Below are positions 26,620 to 39,754 of a DNA stretch of 64,000 nt, piece by piece (the stretch's first letter is position 1; every line of letters begins with the position of its first letter). The stretch lies in assembly GCA_034336665.1 (NCBI GenBank), contig JAPFBE010000002.1:8540146-8604145 (forward strand), read 5' to 3'. The notes below the pieces were generated by a model, which saw only the letters and a program-made list of their open reading frames with translations, made no database searches and was not told the origin of the DNA. The position numbers were made by a program, and so were the translations under genes. This DNA is from Luscinia megarhynchos. Its lineage: Eukaryota; Chordata; Aves; Passeriformes; Turdidae.

Positions 26620-29105
26620 ACACAGAATCATGGAATGGCTGAAGTTGGAGTGGACTTCTGGAGGCCATCTAGTCCAAGCCTCCTGCTCAAGCAGGACCAC
26701 CTAGAGCTGCTTGCCCAGGACCAGGTGGTCCTTGTGGCTTTTAAAGATCTCCAAGAACAGAGACTCCCCATTCTCCCTGAGCAACCTGTGGCCATGCTCA
26801 CAGTCAAGAAATGCTTCCTGATGTTCAGAGGGAACTTCTTGTGTTCCACTTTGTGCTTGTTGCCTGTGGTTCTGTCAGTGGGCACAACTGAGCATGGTTC
26901 CTGTAAGGCTGGCTCTAACATCTTTGCACTCTCCCTTCAGATATTTATATATATTCATAAGATTCTCTTCTGAGCCTTCTATTCTCCAGGCTGAACAGTC
27001 CCATCTCTTTCATCCTTTCCTCATAGGAGAGATGCTTCAGCCCCTTAGTGATATCTATGGCCTTTACTGGAGTCGTTGCAGTATGGAGCCCAGAACTGAA
27101 CATGGTGATCCAGATGAGGTCTGAGGCTGAATAAAGGGAAAGGAGCACCTCCCTCAACCTGCTGGCACTTCTTGGCCTAAGTCAGATGAGGATACCATGA
27201 GCCCTCTTTGCCACAAGGGTACACCATTGGTTCATGTCCAGCATGGTGTCCATCAGGACCCCTAAATCCTTTTTTGCCAATTCTTTTCTATCTGGATGGC
27301 CCCCAGCATGTACTGCTGTGAGGGGTTGTTTTCTACCAGATGCAGGACTTTGCATTTCCTATTGCTGAATTTCATTAGGTCAGCCCATCTCTCCAGCTTA
27401 TCAAGGTCTCTGCACATAGCAGCAAAACCCTCTGGTCTATCAGCTACTCCTCACTTTTGTGTCACCAGCAAACTTGCAGAGACTATGCTCTGCCCTATCA
27501 TACAGGCCATTAATGAAGATGTTAAACAGGACCGGATCCAGTACAGATGTCTGAGGTACACTTATAGTTACTGGCCTCCAACTCAGGCTTATGACACTAA
27601 TTACCATGCTCAGGGCACAGACATTCAGCCAGTTTCCAATCTACCTCACCATCTGCCTATCCAAGCCCTGCTTAACAACTTCTGTGTAAGAAGCTGCTAT
27701 CTTATGGGATACAGCTGAATCCAGGTAACAAATATCCACTGCTTTCTCCTCACCTGCAAGACCACTCATTTACTGTAGAATGTTGTCAGATTGACTAAGC
27801 ATGCCTTTTCTTTGGGGAAGCCCTACTGACTACTCCTGACAACTGCCTTGTCCTTCATGAGCCTGGAAATCGTTTTCAGGATTAGCTGCTCAGTAACTGT
27901 TCCAAGGCTCAAAATAAGAATGGCCTGTAGTTCCCTGGATCCTCTTTCCTTTCCCTTTTTGAAGATAGGAGTGATATTTGCTGTTTTCCTCAGTGCTTAG
28001 AGTTACCACAATGAATCAAATATTATCAAGGGTGGCCTCACAATGACAGTCAGCTCCCTCAGCTCTTGTAGGTGCATCCCATCACAGTCCATGGGCTTTT
28101 GTATGTCTAGTTCTATTCTCTGATGAGATGCTCTTCCACCAAAAGTCCTTGCACCAGTCTTCTTTGTTCTCTGGGGCCTGCGATCCCTGAAGGTTGATCT
28201 TCCCAATAAAGACAGAGATGAAGGGCACATGGGGCTACCTGTGTAATCAGGACCTCTGTCCCATTCAAGAATGTACCCACAATTTTCAAATCTTCATTTT
28301 GTCATCTATGTGCTCACAAAATCTCTTCTTGCTGCCTTTGATATCCCTGCCCAGATCCAATCTCACTTTGGCTTTGACTTTCCTAGCCACATTTTTGCAT
28401 GCTTAAACAGCATCGCTTTATTATTCCCAGGCTACCTGCCCCTGCTTTCTCCTTCTGAGGTTTTCCATATTTTTTTCCTGTTTTGTTTTGTCAGGAGCAT
28501 GTTGTTCATCACTAGGATAGACTACTATTGAACTCAGACAAGGAGACTCTTGACTATAAAGCAGCCTTCTTTGTCCCTTTCTCTCCCCAAGCCCTTATCC
28601 TGCAAGACTGTACCAAACATATCCCTAAAGAGGACAAAGTCTGCACTCTTGAAATCCAGCACTGTGATCTTGCTTTTTCCAAGTTTCCTTTTCTCAGGGT
28701 CTGATCTCCCACATCTCACGATCACTGCATTCAACACTCCTGTCAACCTTCACATCCACAAGGAACCTCTCCATTTCCATTAGCATGTCTGCCCACAGCA
28801 GACACCCACTACAATGCCATTGATGCAGTCTGTTTTTAAATCCATACTCAGAAGCTTTCACTTTGTTCAGCATGCATCCCCAGGAAAAGGTCTGTGCTCT
28901 CCAGCTGCTCTCTCACACAAAGGGAAATCTCCCCTTCCTCATCTTCCTGGCCTCCAGGAAGTTTGTACTCCTCCACCTCAACACTCCAGTCATGGGAGCC
29001 ATCCTACCACATCTCCATGAATATTAAGGTCCTGTAGCTGCACAGAGATCTAGAATTAATTTTATTTATTATCCATGCTATGTGTATGAGTGTGCAGATG
29101 CTTTA
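26620..29105 (-). mobile_element. Long CR1 LINE, about 2.5 kb, 3' end to endonuclease region, degraded
   Basis: This is a CR1 non-LTR retrotransposon in minus orientation. Its 3' tail is at the left (AGAATCATGGAATGG at 26,627) and coding remnants lie to the right. Minus-strand pieces match the CR1 ORF2 product in order. The C-terminal segment contains LKHLSYEERMKEMGLFSLE (about 26,980-27,060). Next comes the reverse-transcriptase core (about 27,300-28,000), then DGMHLQELRE (about 28,070), and then the endonuclease-RT linker with VLDFKSADFVLFRDMFG (about 28,610-28,670). Frames are broken throughout. The catalytic F/Y-A-D-D motif reads FAGD (27,461-27,472), so the enzyme is dead. The right boundary is approximate, and weak similarity may run to about 29,350. 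A full CR1 is about 4.5 kb, so this copy is 5'-truncated. Confidence 0.9.
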
Positions 29106-29734
29106 GAGACGCACTCTAGCATGAGCAACGTAAGCTGATTTCCCAGAAAGAATTTTAGGAACTTCCCCATAATGATGCCTTTTAGACATGTCCTTGTTTC
29201 CATGCAATCACTAGAGGTGGCCTCCCTTCAGTCCTGTTTTCCTAGTTCTGTGATCTTTTTCTGTCATATCACTCCAGTCCTTTACATCACTTCCATTAAG
29301 GCTTCTGGTAATTTTCTCCCTCCACATAATTTCTAGTTTAAAGCCCTCCTTACCAGGTCAGCAGGCTGGGTGGAAAGGATGCCCAGAAAACAGCTTGAGA
29401 GCTGGCTGCTGGGCAGCTCTTAGTAGCTCCGAAATTGTTCTTCCACTAAAGAGTAAGAATATTGTGCACACAAAAGGGATGTACATGGACTTTAAACAAA
29501 ACAAAACCACTTCTGCTAATACTGCAAAGCTGTTACTTAAGCACGCACATATTTACAGGAGTATTTACCTGACATTTCATGGTATCATTAGTGCGGTGGA
29601 GAAGATTTAAAAGAAAAAGCAAACAAACTCAAAGCTAAATGCATTTGTATGTGTCTGCATATATGTGTAAAGATAAAGCCTCAGACAACTGAGTTCAGTG
29701 CAGGTCTCACAGCTTCTGTGACTCCTGAGAGCAT

Positions 29735-30020
29735 GAGACTATCTTTACTGGTGAGGACCAAAGGTCTGTCTGTGTGGTTTCTTAGACTAGCAATTGAGTT
29801 GATTCCCAGGACAGAGTGAGAACAGAACAGCCATATATGACACATCTCCCGACTGTTCTTCTAATCTCTGGCTGTTTTTAGCTCAGGGGATTTTCTCTAG
29901 CTCATGTGGTTTGGCTCTTTAGCAGCCCTCAGTAGACCTAACTTCCAAGTGCTTGTCCAATCTGTCCTTGAACTCGTGCAACCCTTTTGCATGCAGAAGA
30001 GTCTAAGTCTGTGTTTATAC
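29735..30020 (-). mobile_element. Ancient CR1-like LINE 3' fragment
   Basis: The sequence from GACCAAAGGTCTGTCTGTG through ACTTCCAAGTGCTTGTCCAA to TTGAACTCGTGCAACCCTTT resembles, in antisense, the 3' region of old archosaur/turtle CR1 subfamilies. It is strongly diverged and lies 600 bp beyond the long CR1. It may be an independent older insertion. Confidence 0.5.
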
Positions 30021-33000
30021 TATTAAACTAAACAGAGCCAGTTCACAAGTCCAAGCCTCGTCCTGTGGTTCTTGATTCTGTAAAATTGTTAGCAAGGGCT
30101 GTGGCACAAGCTGATTGTTAGTCTGCCCAAAGACAAGGCAGTCTGAAGCATCAGCACACAGAACAGTCACTGGTCTCCCTCCTGTCTGGGGCAGCAAGGC
30201 AATTGCCCACTGGGACCATTCCTGAAACTGTAATCTCAGTGGGGCTCTGTGGTTACGTGGTGATCTGAAGGAGATCTATGTGGCAGTTTGGACGTGACTA
30301 CTCTGCTTGAGGGGATAGGAAAGCTTAGCACTGCAGATGTAAGTCTTGTCATCCCAGGGCCAGAGAACGGTTTTACTTTCTAGCACTGGTATAGCTCAGA
30401 GACTGGCATCATCTTTTGGGCCACAAAGGTGCTTAGAAACTCTCTTGCTCTAGAGCCAGGAGCAGGATATTTTGTCTTGAAAGAACATGTGCATTATGAG
30501 CATCTCAGAAGTTTTCACTATATCCCAGAGACTGGTTCTCCTGATTCTTTAAGGTAAATAAGAATAATTATTAATCTTAGTAACAAGCCCTTCTTGTTAA
30601 GCAATGAAGTGAAAGTGTCAGGGGTTCTAGCTTTATGCCTGTCAGTGAAAGACTGTGCAAACAGAAACCAGCCTATAACACTCTGCTTGTGTAAGAAGAC
30701 AGTATTTTTGTTTAATGAAAAAAATTCACACATTGTGGCCAATACAGTTTTCCTAAAGAGAACCCCTGCTCTGGTCACAGCCATGCTGACAGAAGGCAGC
30801 TTTTGTCAATTCAGGTGAAGTCTTTGAGAGAGCTTGTGTAATTACTAGCAGAAAAATTCTGTTCTGTGTTGAGGCATTTTAAAAAAATACATATATATAC
30901 CTACTTACCTATATTTATATGTGTATAAACTGAAGATGCAGTTTAACATTGCCATCCCCTGGCAACAAAACCTCTTTATAAAGCTCCTACCCCAGCACCC
31001 CCAGCACAGTTTGCTTCCCCTCTCAGCTGTGCTGTTGAAGATGATGGCAGCCCACCATGGAAATAGTACAGCTGCTTTGACTGAAGCTGAGTGCCCAGGT
31101 AGTCTAATGCCCCCAATCTGGTCGAGTAAGACAGTTTCACTAAACCATTTTGTAGTGTGAACAGACAATATCATCTGTGCTTCTGACCTACTGACAAACT
31201 ACTCTGCTCATATAGAAACAATGCCTTGCTAAGAAATAAGTCAATTTTCATGTAAGGAAGAAAGCCTTTGTACAGCTGTACACAAAATTTACCCTCTGAT
31301 TTTGAGTTTGGAGGACTCTAAACATAGTGTACCACAGGCAACCCTCTTTAATTTCTCTTCCTTCTGTTATTTGTAGGAAGCCCATGACAAGGATTGTCTC
31401 TTTTCTTATGTTTATACATGCACCCAACAAAACCAGGCTGCCTGGTTCAATTTCAGAACTCACTGTTATTGTTATGGGAATAATAATGATGCCACTATTA
31501 CCTGGGATGATGAGATTAGGTTGAGCAAATTGCCTTCCTTCTACATCTCTCCCTTGTTTACATGGAAGTCATGAGAGACTCTTGTTAAAACAATCTCATA
31601 TTAAAGATTATGCAATTTGTAAATAAAAGATCTGAGGGTTCAAATTTTGGTGCAAGTATGAAAACAAAGTGGTGCATAAATTCTGTCCGTGGGGTCAATT
31701 ATCTTTTTCTAATGATGTGGGCAGGAGCTCTGGAGCTTGTGGTAGCAGCAACAATCAAGCATGAAGAAGGTAGTTTTGTTAATGCCATTTTATTTATCCT
31801 AATTTTAAAGAATCCATGGACAAGAAACTCTGACAGTTTAATCTGAATTACACTGATCACAAATAACCTGGCCTAAACAGCAAATGCTGACTTTTCACAG
31901 TGTTTATTTTAAAATGGAGTAGTAGTTTCAAACATAATGTAGGTAATGGAGGTCACCAACCAATTTCATCTGCACATTGAGTTTAGAAGTTCATGTTTTT
32001 TCTTCTTAATAAAATACCATTATTCTCTCCAGAAATGTCACATGCAGTCATATTCAAAGTCCAATAGCCATCATCAAATCCAAAATATATTGAAAAGAGT
32101 GCTCTTAGCATGAAAGAATTTCTAAGGATTTCAATATTTTGTGAGCTATTTATAGGATTAAGCAGCAGACAGAATATTTAAAATTGGACCTTAGTGGGAC
32201 AACTTCAGGTGAATTTTTCTTAAAATTTATGTAATGTGGCCATGAAATTGTCCCCTCATCTCTATTTACCCCATATTCTTCTATTGATACTCAGTCTAAA
32301 ATCAATCACTTGCATGAATTTCAGACCTATGCCAATTTGATCAGGCATCTTTCTAAATATCATTCTGTATTTAGAAACATTGGCATGGGCTCAGAACTAT
32401 CCACTTTCTTTGACTGGGAGGAAAGGGAAAGGCACAGCTTAGCACTAACCTAGCCAAGCCTGATCCCCCATCAAACAAGTGTTTAAGTACTGATTCATTG
32501 TGGCAGGGAGGGGGCTGGTTTCATAAAAGGAGTTAATTGGCTCTAGGAAATAAGGCATACAGTCTTTAAGACATGAAAATTAATCACTCTTGAGTATCTG
32601 ATTATTTGGTAGAAGGCTAATTGGATTTGTGGGCTAGTGTTGTTTTTTTTTGACTGGCTGATGATTCTTATTTCTGAGGCCCATGGAAGTAAATCTTTTA
32701 CTCTTTTGGATTTTTGCACACACTCTCAAAAAGGAGCAGAAGATACAATTTTGAAAGAACCTGTCCTTCCACTCACTGTACCTAGGGTTTCCATCCAGCT
32801 GTCTCCAGGAATAATTGTCTGTCATTTAGGCTGCTTGTTTTTCTTCTGAGCACATGCACAACCCTACTCCAGCAATTCCCAACCCATGCATTTGTGCTAA
32901 GCTCCCAGAGAAATCTCTCCACCCACACAGCATCTGACCAGCCATGCATGTGGCCCGAGTTCTGGGCAGTGGCTCCCTATTACCCCAACAGTTTTGTTGA

Positions 33001-34889
33001 ATAAGGAAATTTATGTGCTCCTGGTGTGCACCCTGATGGAGGATAATTGCTGCACTCAGCAGCTTTAGCTGCATTTCATTCAGTGTTAGTATTTTACATT
33101 GAAAGTAATGCAAGGATTATTTGATTTCTAATGCTTCTGCCTGTTGTTGTCTTTTATAACAATGGAATTAAATGATACTAAAAGTTTAATCCAGCTCCCA
33201 TTTGTTCAGAGTACTATAAGCCTCTCTATTCTGTACTGGACTATTACAGTGTATAAACAGCATTTATAGTATCTAATCCTTGGCATTTAAAGTTGTATAT
33301 TATTTAGAGAGCTGTAATACAATAAGTTAAGGAAGGCACAGTAACCATAGCAATCAGTATTATAGTATATCATAATTGAATGAAAGGTATTGCACCATAT
33401 GGAAATAATAATGCCTCCAGAAGACATAAAATACTGCCTTCATCATACTACTACTAGCATATTTTTAATGCATGGTTGAAAATCATGGTGCTGTTGCTTT
33501 TGAAAGTGCAAAATTCACAGTTTAACAAATTATTTCCAAATGTAGATTTCTTCTAAGAACGTTGTGTTATTGTATCATTTGCTATTGCCACATCTTGTAG
33601 ATCCCACAACACAGGACAACAGATGACTTGGTTCAAATGATTCTCTATTGTTTTTAATATTTTTAACATCCCAAGGAGGGAGCCGAGCGGTATTTATATG
33701 TTTAATAACTTCCAGATTTTTGAGCTGCTAGTTGGTTCGTTTGACTGGAAAAAGAATCTAATGGCTATTATTCATCTTTTTCAGTCAAAGATGGTTTTGG
33801 ACCTCTGGTTAGATTATAAAGCAAAACTGCTCCATTTGTTGGGGTCTATTTTCACTTTTTGCTTACCTCTAACAGAGAATAATGAAAAAAATAGTTTTTA
33901 ATAGCATTCCATTGAGTGTCTTCTTTTGGTCACACATGTGGGTGTAGGACTGATTGTGTGGCCCACATTTTCTGATGGCAAGTTTAATATAAGTGTCTAT
34001 ACTTGCATACATTTACCAATATGGATTATTCTATTATATATCATCATTAATGCATTACATATAATTATATGCTATTTCCATAATAATAAGTATTTTGTGG
34101 GTCAAGTCCTTAGATTTATAGAGTGGTAACCTAGCTTAGAAAATGTGATCTAGTCTCTCTCCAAAGTGACTTTTGATTAACTTCTCATCTAAGCAAGCTC
34201 TTGGTGTAGATTGTTATAAGGCATTTCAGTCCTCAAGCAGATTTAATTTAAAATTCTAAACAAGAAAAAAGTTGCAAAAAAGAAAAATTAAAGTCATGCA
34301 CCTCATTCAGATGAGCTGATTTTGTGCAATGCTAAGAATTTGGTGGAGCAATGAAGATTTTCAGGAGAGTAGATGCTGAATTAAACAGGTAGTGTTAGCA
34401 AAAGTCTTAAGCTATGTTGGTATGTGCTATTAACAGCAAGACTGCAGTACTCTTTTTATTGAACTTATTATTCTCATAGTTGGGGTTTGAGAGACCTCGT
34501 ATGTCAATAAACAATTAACATTTGTTTTAATTATAGCATGCTGCTTAGGTTCTTCTTTTAAAAATCAAATGAATAGGGATAAAATTGTATATGTGGTCCA
34601 TAGATGAAAGTGACTATAATTTTCATGCTGTACTTTCCTTCGAGAGTCATTTATGAATTAGAAGCAATTTAAGGAAATTAATTAAGTTGGTTAAAATTAA
34701 GAGTAACATTTTAAATAGGAACATGAAAAGAGATGGCCTTTAGCTTCTGTCTGGAATAATAAAAATTCTTTCTAGAAAATTTGATTGTAGATGAGGCCAG
34801 AAAGCTCAGGAAGCATCTGCTTGAAATCACTTTTCTAGCAGGCTAAAACAGTTACTGTAATAAAAAAACTATATATGAGTATTTAAAAT

Positions 34890-34890
<1 letters not shown>
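30021..34890. other. Gene-free AT-rich interval before the microsatellite
   Basis: Unique sequence without recognisable coding exons. The stretch 33,100-33,650 is AT-rich, non-repetitive and looks typical of conserved non-coding DNA, but that is only an impression. Confidence 0.55.
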
Positions 34891-34983
<93 letters not shown>

Positions 34984-35024
34984 CAGCTATCTATCTATCT
35001 ACCTATCTACCTATCTACCTATCT
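34891..35024 (+). repeat. (ATCT)n microsatellite, about 33 units
   Basis: Uninterrupted CTAT/ATCT tetramers run for about 90 bp, followed by an imperfect 3' part with one ATCCAGCT interruption and alternating ACCT variants. The long pure core predicts length polymorphism. Confidence 0.98.
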
Positions 35025-35733
35025 GTAAAACTGCTGAAGTCATCATACTTCTGACCAATCTGGCTGACTGAATTCAATGAAGATTTTTAGTGCAGAAATA
35101 TTCTAAACTGTAGACTAAGATATAGAAGTCAGTAAGGACAGAGATAGACTCATCTTTCTGCAAGTGTGGGAAATTTTCCTTGTTTTTTGGGGCGAGCAAC
35201 TGCTGAGCAATATAAGAAGTTACATCAGATTCTGTCAGTTTTCATCCATAATTTAGAATTTTTCTAAGGCAGACTTCAGAAGTCTTCCTTCAGAATTGAA
35301 TTCTGGTTTCAAACTCAGCATCCCATACTTGTTATGTATTGAACAGTTTGCATTTTGAATACCAAAATATAATAATAATGCCTAATGTCCTTTACATTTT
35401 TTAGATGCTAGGGGGAGAGATGTATTCATTCCTTAAATCTCCCAGTGAAGTGTTGTGTGCCAAGGTTTACTGCCAAGCGAGGTGTAATATGCAGGATTTA
35501 ATTTTCTTTCTCCTCCTGCCAACTTTTCAACATTCTAGTTCCATTAATTCTTGTCAGTGCTATGAAAAGGACAATCAAACCAGTGGGAGCATAAGGTGAA
35601 ATGGATTCCACAAGTTATAGGACTGTCATAGGCTACCTTCCTAAAAGTAAATCCCCATGAGAGGATATTTTGTTTAACTGAAAGCTAGTAGTGTTTCTTG
35701 TAGACATTCTCCACAATTACTTCTGTTCAGATA

Positions 35734-35995
35734 TCATAGAATGACAGAATCATTTAGGTTGGAAAAGACCTGTAAGATCATTGACTCCAGCCATAAACAA
35801 TACTCAAAGCCCACTACTAAATCATGTCCCTAAGTGCTACATCTACACATTTTTTAAATGCCTCCATGGTGACTCAAGCTCTTCCCTCAACAGCCTGTTC
35901 TAGTCCTTGAGAATCCTTTTGGTGAAGAAATTTTTCCTAATATCCAATTTAAATCTCGCCTAGCACAACTTGTGGCCTTGTTCTCCCATCCTAAA
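35734..35995 (-). mobile_element. CR1 LINE 3' fragment, minus orientation
   Basis: It begins TCATAGAATGACAGAATC, followed by TTAGGTTGGAAAAGACCT and AAGATCATTGACTCCAGCC. It continues with the antisense tail (CAGCCTGTTCTAGTCC, AATTTTTCCTAATATCCAA) and ends near CTTGTTCTCCCATCC. This is a typical 5'-truncated CR1. Confidence 0.92.
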
Positions 35996-38860
35996 TTTTG
36001 AGGTGAGCCTCAAATGCCCACATTTTCAAATTACTTTAAATATGATGTTCAATAGTAAATAGATCACAGTCCTTTTCTTCTAGTAAACATTTCCAAAAAA
36101 TTTCCAGGGATGGTGTTGTTACTCTGGGTGCCTATAAAAGTCTACATGATCAAGTAGTTTGTTGTAGTGATACCAGATCAGTAAGTTGAAGTAGTGAGTA
36201 CAGAAGCTCCTGTTTGTGCATTGGGTGCACTTCAAAACACTGTTTTGTAGTAGCATGCTAAACATAATGTCATTTGTTCAGACCCAAATGCTTCTAGATC
36301 ATCAGGAATATTGTCAATGACTTCAGCAGCAAGAATGGGATTTCATTTAGCCCCCTTATTTTTTAGTCACACCCATATGTATAATATCTCTTGTTAGGAG
36401 ATGTACATGCATCATTTGTGACATTTATCCTTCTGAGAAACTACTGTATACAGAAGACCAGAATGTTTGTTTATATGCTGTGATTTGACTTTCAAAATTC
36501 TCCTAAGAACTGACTGAGTTTGTGACTCAGAGCCAAAACCAAGATATACAATACTCTTGTGAATTGCAGAGATAGGCTTTGTGCAATGATAACCATGCTG
36601 AAATTTGTAACCAGCCTTATTTAAGATCTGTTTAAAAAGTCATGCCAAATTTCTAAATAACCCTCAGGGAGATGGAATTTTGAAAAACAGAAAAACAAGA
36701 AGCGTCAGACAGCACGTGATATTAAGCATGTGTTATCAAATACGTCATATGTGTTTCTGTTCTCTTTCTAGGTATGGGCTTTTTGAAACAAAGTAATTTT
36801 CTGTAATTTTTACTGTGAAATTCTTCCTTTCAGTCTATAGCAAATCTGAGGATACTTTTCTAAAGTTTTCACATCCGGAGGCCAAATTTGTGCCCAAAAC
36901 TATGCTCCAGCTAGAGACCCTAACTAGACCCATAGCTTTTAAAAGGACAGAGATTCCCATTTTACTAGACGGATTTAGGATCAGATTGCTCACAGTGGTA
37001 CTACTGCATTGTCCCAATCTTCTGCCATCAAGAGATATTGCACTGTTGTGAAATAATTTGAATTTTCCAGCAAGTATTGTTATCTATGGTTGGATTTCTT
37101 TATTCCTGTTCTGCTTTGGGAATAGGTAGAAATGCCCACCAAAGACATATTTGCAAAACAACAAACCATCTATCAAACAAAACTTGCCTGTGAAGCAAGC
37201 AATTAAGCACCTAAGAGAATTTCTCTTTTATTTTAAAGTGTCTACACTAATCCTAATAAGTACAGGAAACTTAATTTAGTACAGGAAGCTACAGTTTTTG
37301 TACTCTGATTTTGCTCCTTTATAATTCTGTGCATGGTCCTGCACAAATCTTATTCCAAGCCATTGTAAAGAAAATAGATTGAAAACCTTACAGACTGGTT
37401 GAACACAAATTGTGAGATACACATTATGAAGTGCATAAAGCTTCTGAATATACAAATTAGTATATTTTGTTGAAATTATGCCCTGCATGTCCAAGAAAAC
37501 AATACTATTTCTGAAGTCCTCTTAAAAATAGGGGCCTGCATTGTGGAAAAAACCAAAAAACCCTAAATTAGAATTAATATCTGAGCCATTTTAAAAGGGG
37601 TTTGCTAATCAGAAATTATGTATTACTTGTTCTCAGTCAGTGTATCTATGATGGACATAAATATTAGCTAATTAATTAGTAGAGGTACTCAAAATTATAA
37701 ATGGCTTATAAAATGGAATACATGAATACTTTGTCTTCCTAGAGATTAAGATCCTAGTTGAATAAATGCGATAGGGGAGTAAATTGAAGCAGAGTGGGAA
37801 CTGCTGGCAGATAATGTGAGTGGGTTTCCTGGTATTAATGGTGTATCTCAGTTATTTAAAAAAATTATGTATGCAATAATCGGTTGTTTAAAGACTGTAA
37901 CTTATAACTTTCTTAGGCATTAGCAGCCAGAGGGTTGAAATGCCCAACAGTAAGCATTCAGATGGACCTGAGAGCTGCCCAGTGTGATCATCAGCAGGAA
38001 GGGGGCCAAAAAGGCTTTGCCCAATGCTGGACCAAAATGCATAGTCTGAATCCAAGATAAAACAAAACCAGTAGAGTTGAAAAGAGAGGAGGTGTGACAA
38101 ATATTGACAATTTACAATCAATAGTTAATCAGCTAGGACAATATATAGGATATTAGAGATACCATTCTCACCTGGAAATAGTTGAGATGTGTGATTTAAA
38201 GTTGCGTAATTGATAAAATGGACTTCAAACTACATTTTTTCTTTTTTTCTTCTTTTTGTACAGACTGTCCCAGAATACTTCATGCTTTTTGTAGAAGGAA
38301 ACTTCTCAACACAACTCACAGCATATGCTTTTAGCTCCAACAGCAGTCTGTGATTTTAAAACTTGTTATTTTTCTGGCTCAACTTACACCCTGCAAAGGT
38401 TTTAAGAGTGGGTTTTTTTGTCTTATTCTGAAGGCCTCATGGTAAAAAAGCATCTAGATTTACAGGTATTAAGATTACTGCCTTTTTTCTGTAACATATA
38501 GGTGACACTTTATAAATATAATGAGATATTGTTCTACTGTAACATAGTGTCATGAAGCTGTGAGATTGATGAATAGAGAAAAGAATCACCTTGTGCTAAA
38601 TTAATTTATCACATATTTTCTTACACTTTTTGTCTTCTGACCTTGAATGTAAATCTATCTTAACATGAGGTATGTTCATGACCTGCTAATTTTTAGAGTG
38701 GCCTAAAGCATAGTGTATTTATTTAAAATCAAATATGCATAAAGGTCAGTTCTTCATTCACTTCAGTCTTAGCTGTGTTCTTCTTCCAGTAATCTAAAGT
38801 CTTTCTACTTCAACATCTCACTGAGATTTTAAGGAAGGACATGATTTTTTTATTAAAGCT

Positions 38861-38910
38861 GGTTTTGTTTCTGTTTCTGTTTTTGTTTTTGTTTTTATTT
38901 TTGATTTTTT
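38861..38910 (+). repeat. (GTTTTT)n low-complexity tract
   Basis: GGTTTTGTTTCTGTTTCTG is followed by GTTTTT repeats and ends in ATTTTTGATTTTTT. This is a simple repeat. Confidence 0.85.
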
Positions 38911-39206
38911 ACCTGTGGACAGAAGTTCAACTGTGTCAGTAAGTCTGTCTTCAGCAAACTGTACACTTTGAAGCAGCAGCATTTCTCTTTTCATCTCTTA
39001 TGACATCTGCATTTTGGAACGTGTACAATACCCAGATTGCTGACTGCAGGGTGGGTGTGGAGAACATCTGGTCAAGCAACAATCATTCAGTTTGTTCCAT
39101 CACACTCAATTCAGATTGCCATCTTTAGACAAGCAGCACAGGGTAGCATTAGGGAGGAATCCAGTAGAATTTGTTCTTTGTAAGCCTGTACAGCTGGCAT
39201 AAGAGT

Positions 39207-39251
39207 CATAAGAGTCTAAGGCATAAAAGTCTAAGGCATAAGAATCTAATG
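39207..39251 (+). repeat. Three-copy 15-bp tandem repeat
   Basis: The units are CATAAGAGTCTAAGG, CATAAAAGTCTAAGG and CATAAGAATCTAATG, preceded at 39,198 by a partial CATAAGAGT. Copies differ by one to three bases. Confidence 0.85.
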
Positions 39252-39631
39252 AGCTGGAAAACACCTGAAGAGTCCACATCTAGCCCCAAACCAGAAGGAG
39301 GTCTGCAGGAGACTTTCATTAAACTATGCTTTCACAGACAGTTGAAAAATAATGCTGAGATTTTACTCTTTGACTTCGAGAAACCAGTGATTTGCAAAGT
39401 ATCTTTTCAATTTAGTATTTTATCAACTGACTTCATTCTTCCTCTGAAAAACAAGAACATATTTAGGAAATTCTACTTTCTCTTTTCTTCAGAAGCTTAT
39501 TGTACATAAAATTTCAAGGTTGGAAAAAAGAAGAGCAGATACACCAAAACTAAGGGATGCTTTGTAAATGAGGATTTAGCCCTCAACCCAAGATGAGCTA
39601 TGTACTTCTAGATTTTTGCAAAGTTTTTTCA

Positions 39632-39754
39632 TTGGGTTGTTTTTGGTTTGGTGGGGCTTTTTTTGTTTTTGTTTTTATTTGTTTGTTCTATTTTTGTTGG
39701 TTTTGTTTGGTTGTTTTTGGTTTTGTTTTGTTTGTTTGTTTGTTTGTCTGTCTG
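39632..39754 (+). repeat. T/G-rich low-complexity tract (GTTTT / GTTT repeats)
   Basis: GGTTGTTTTTGG, TTTTGTTTTTGTTTTT and (GTTT)n runs end in GTCTGTCTG. Its composition is roughly the reverse complement of the A/C tract 1.6 kb downstream. Confidence 0.9.
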
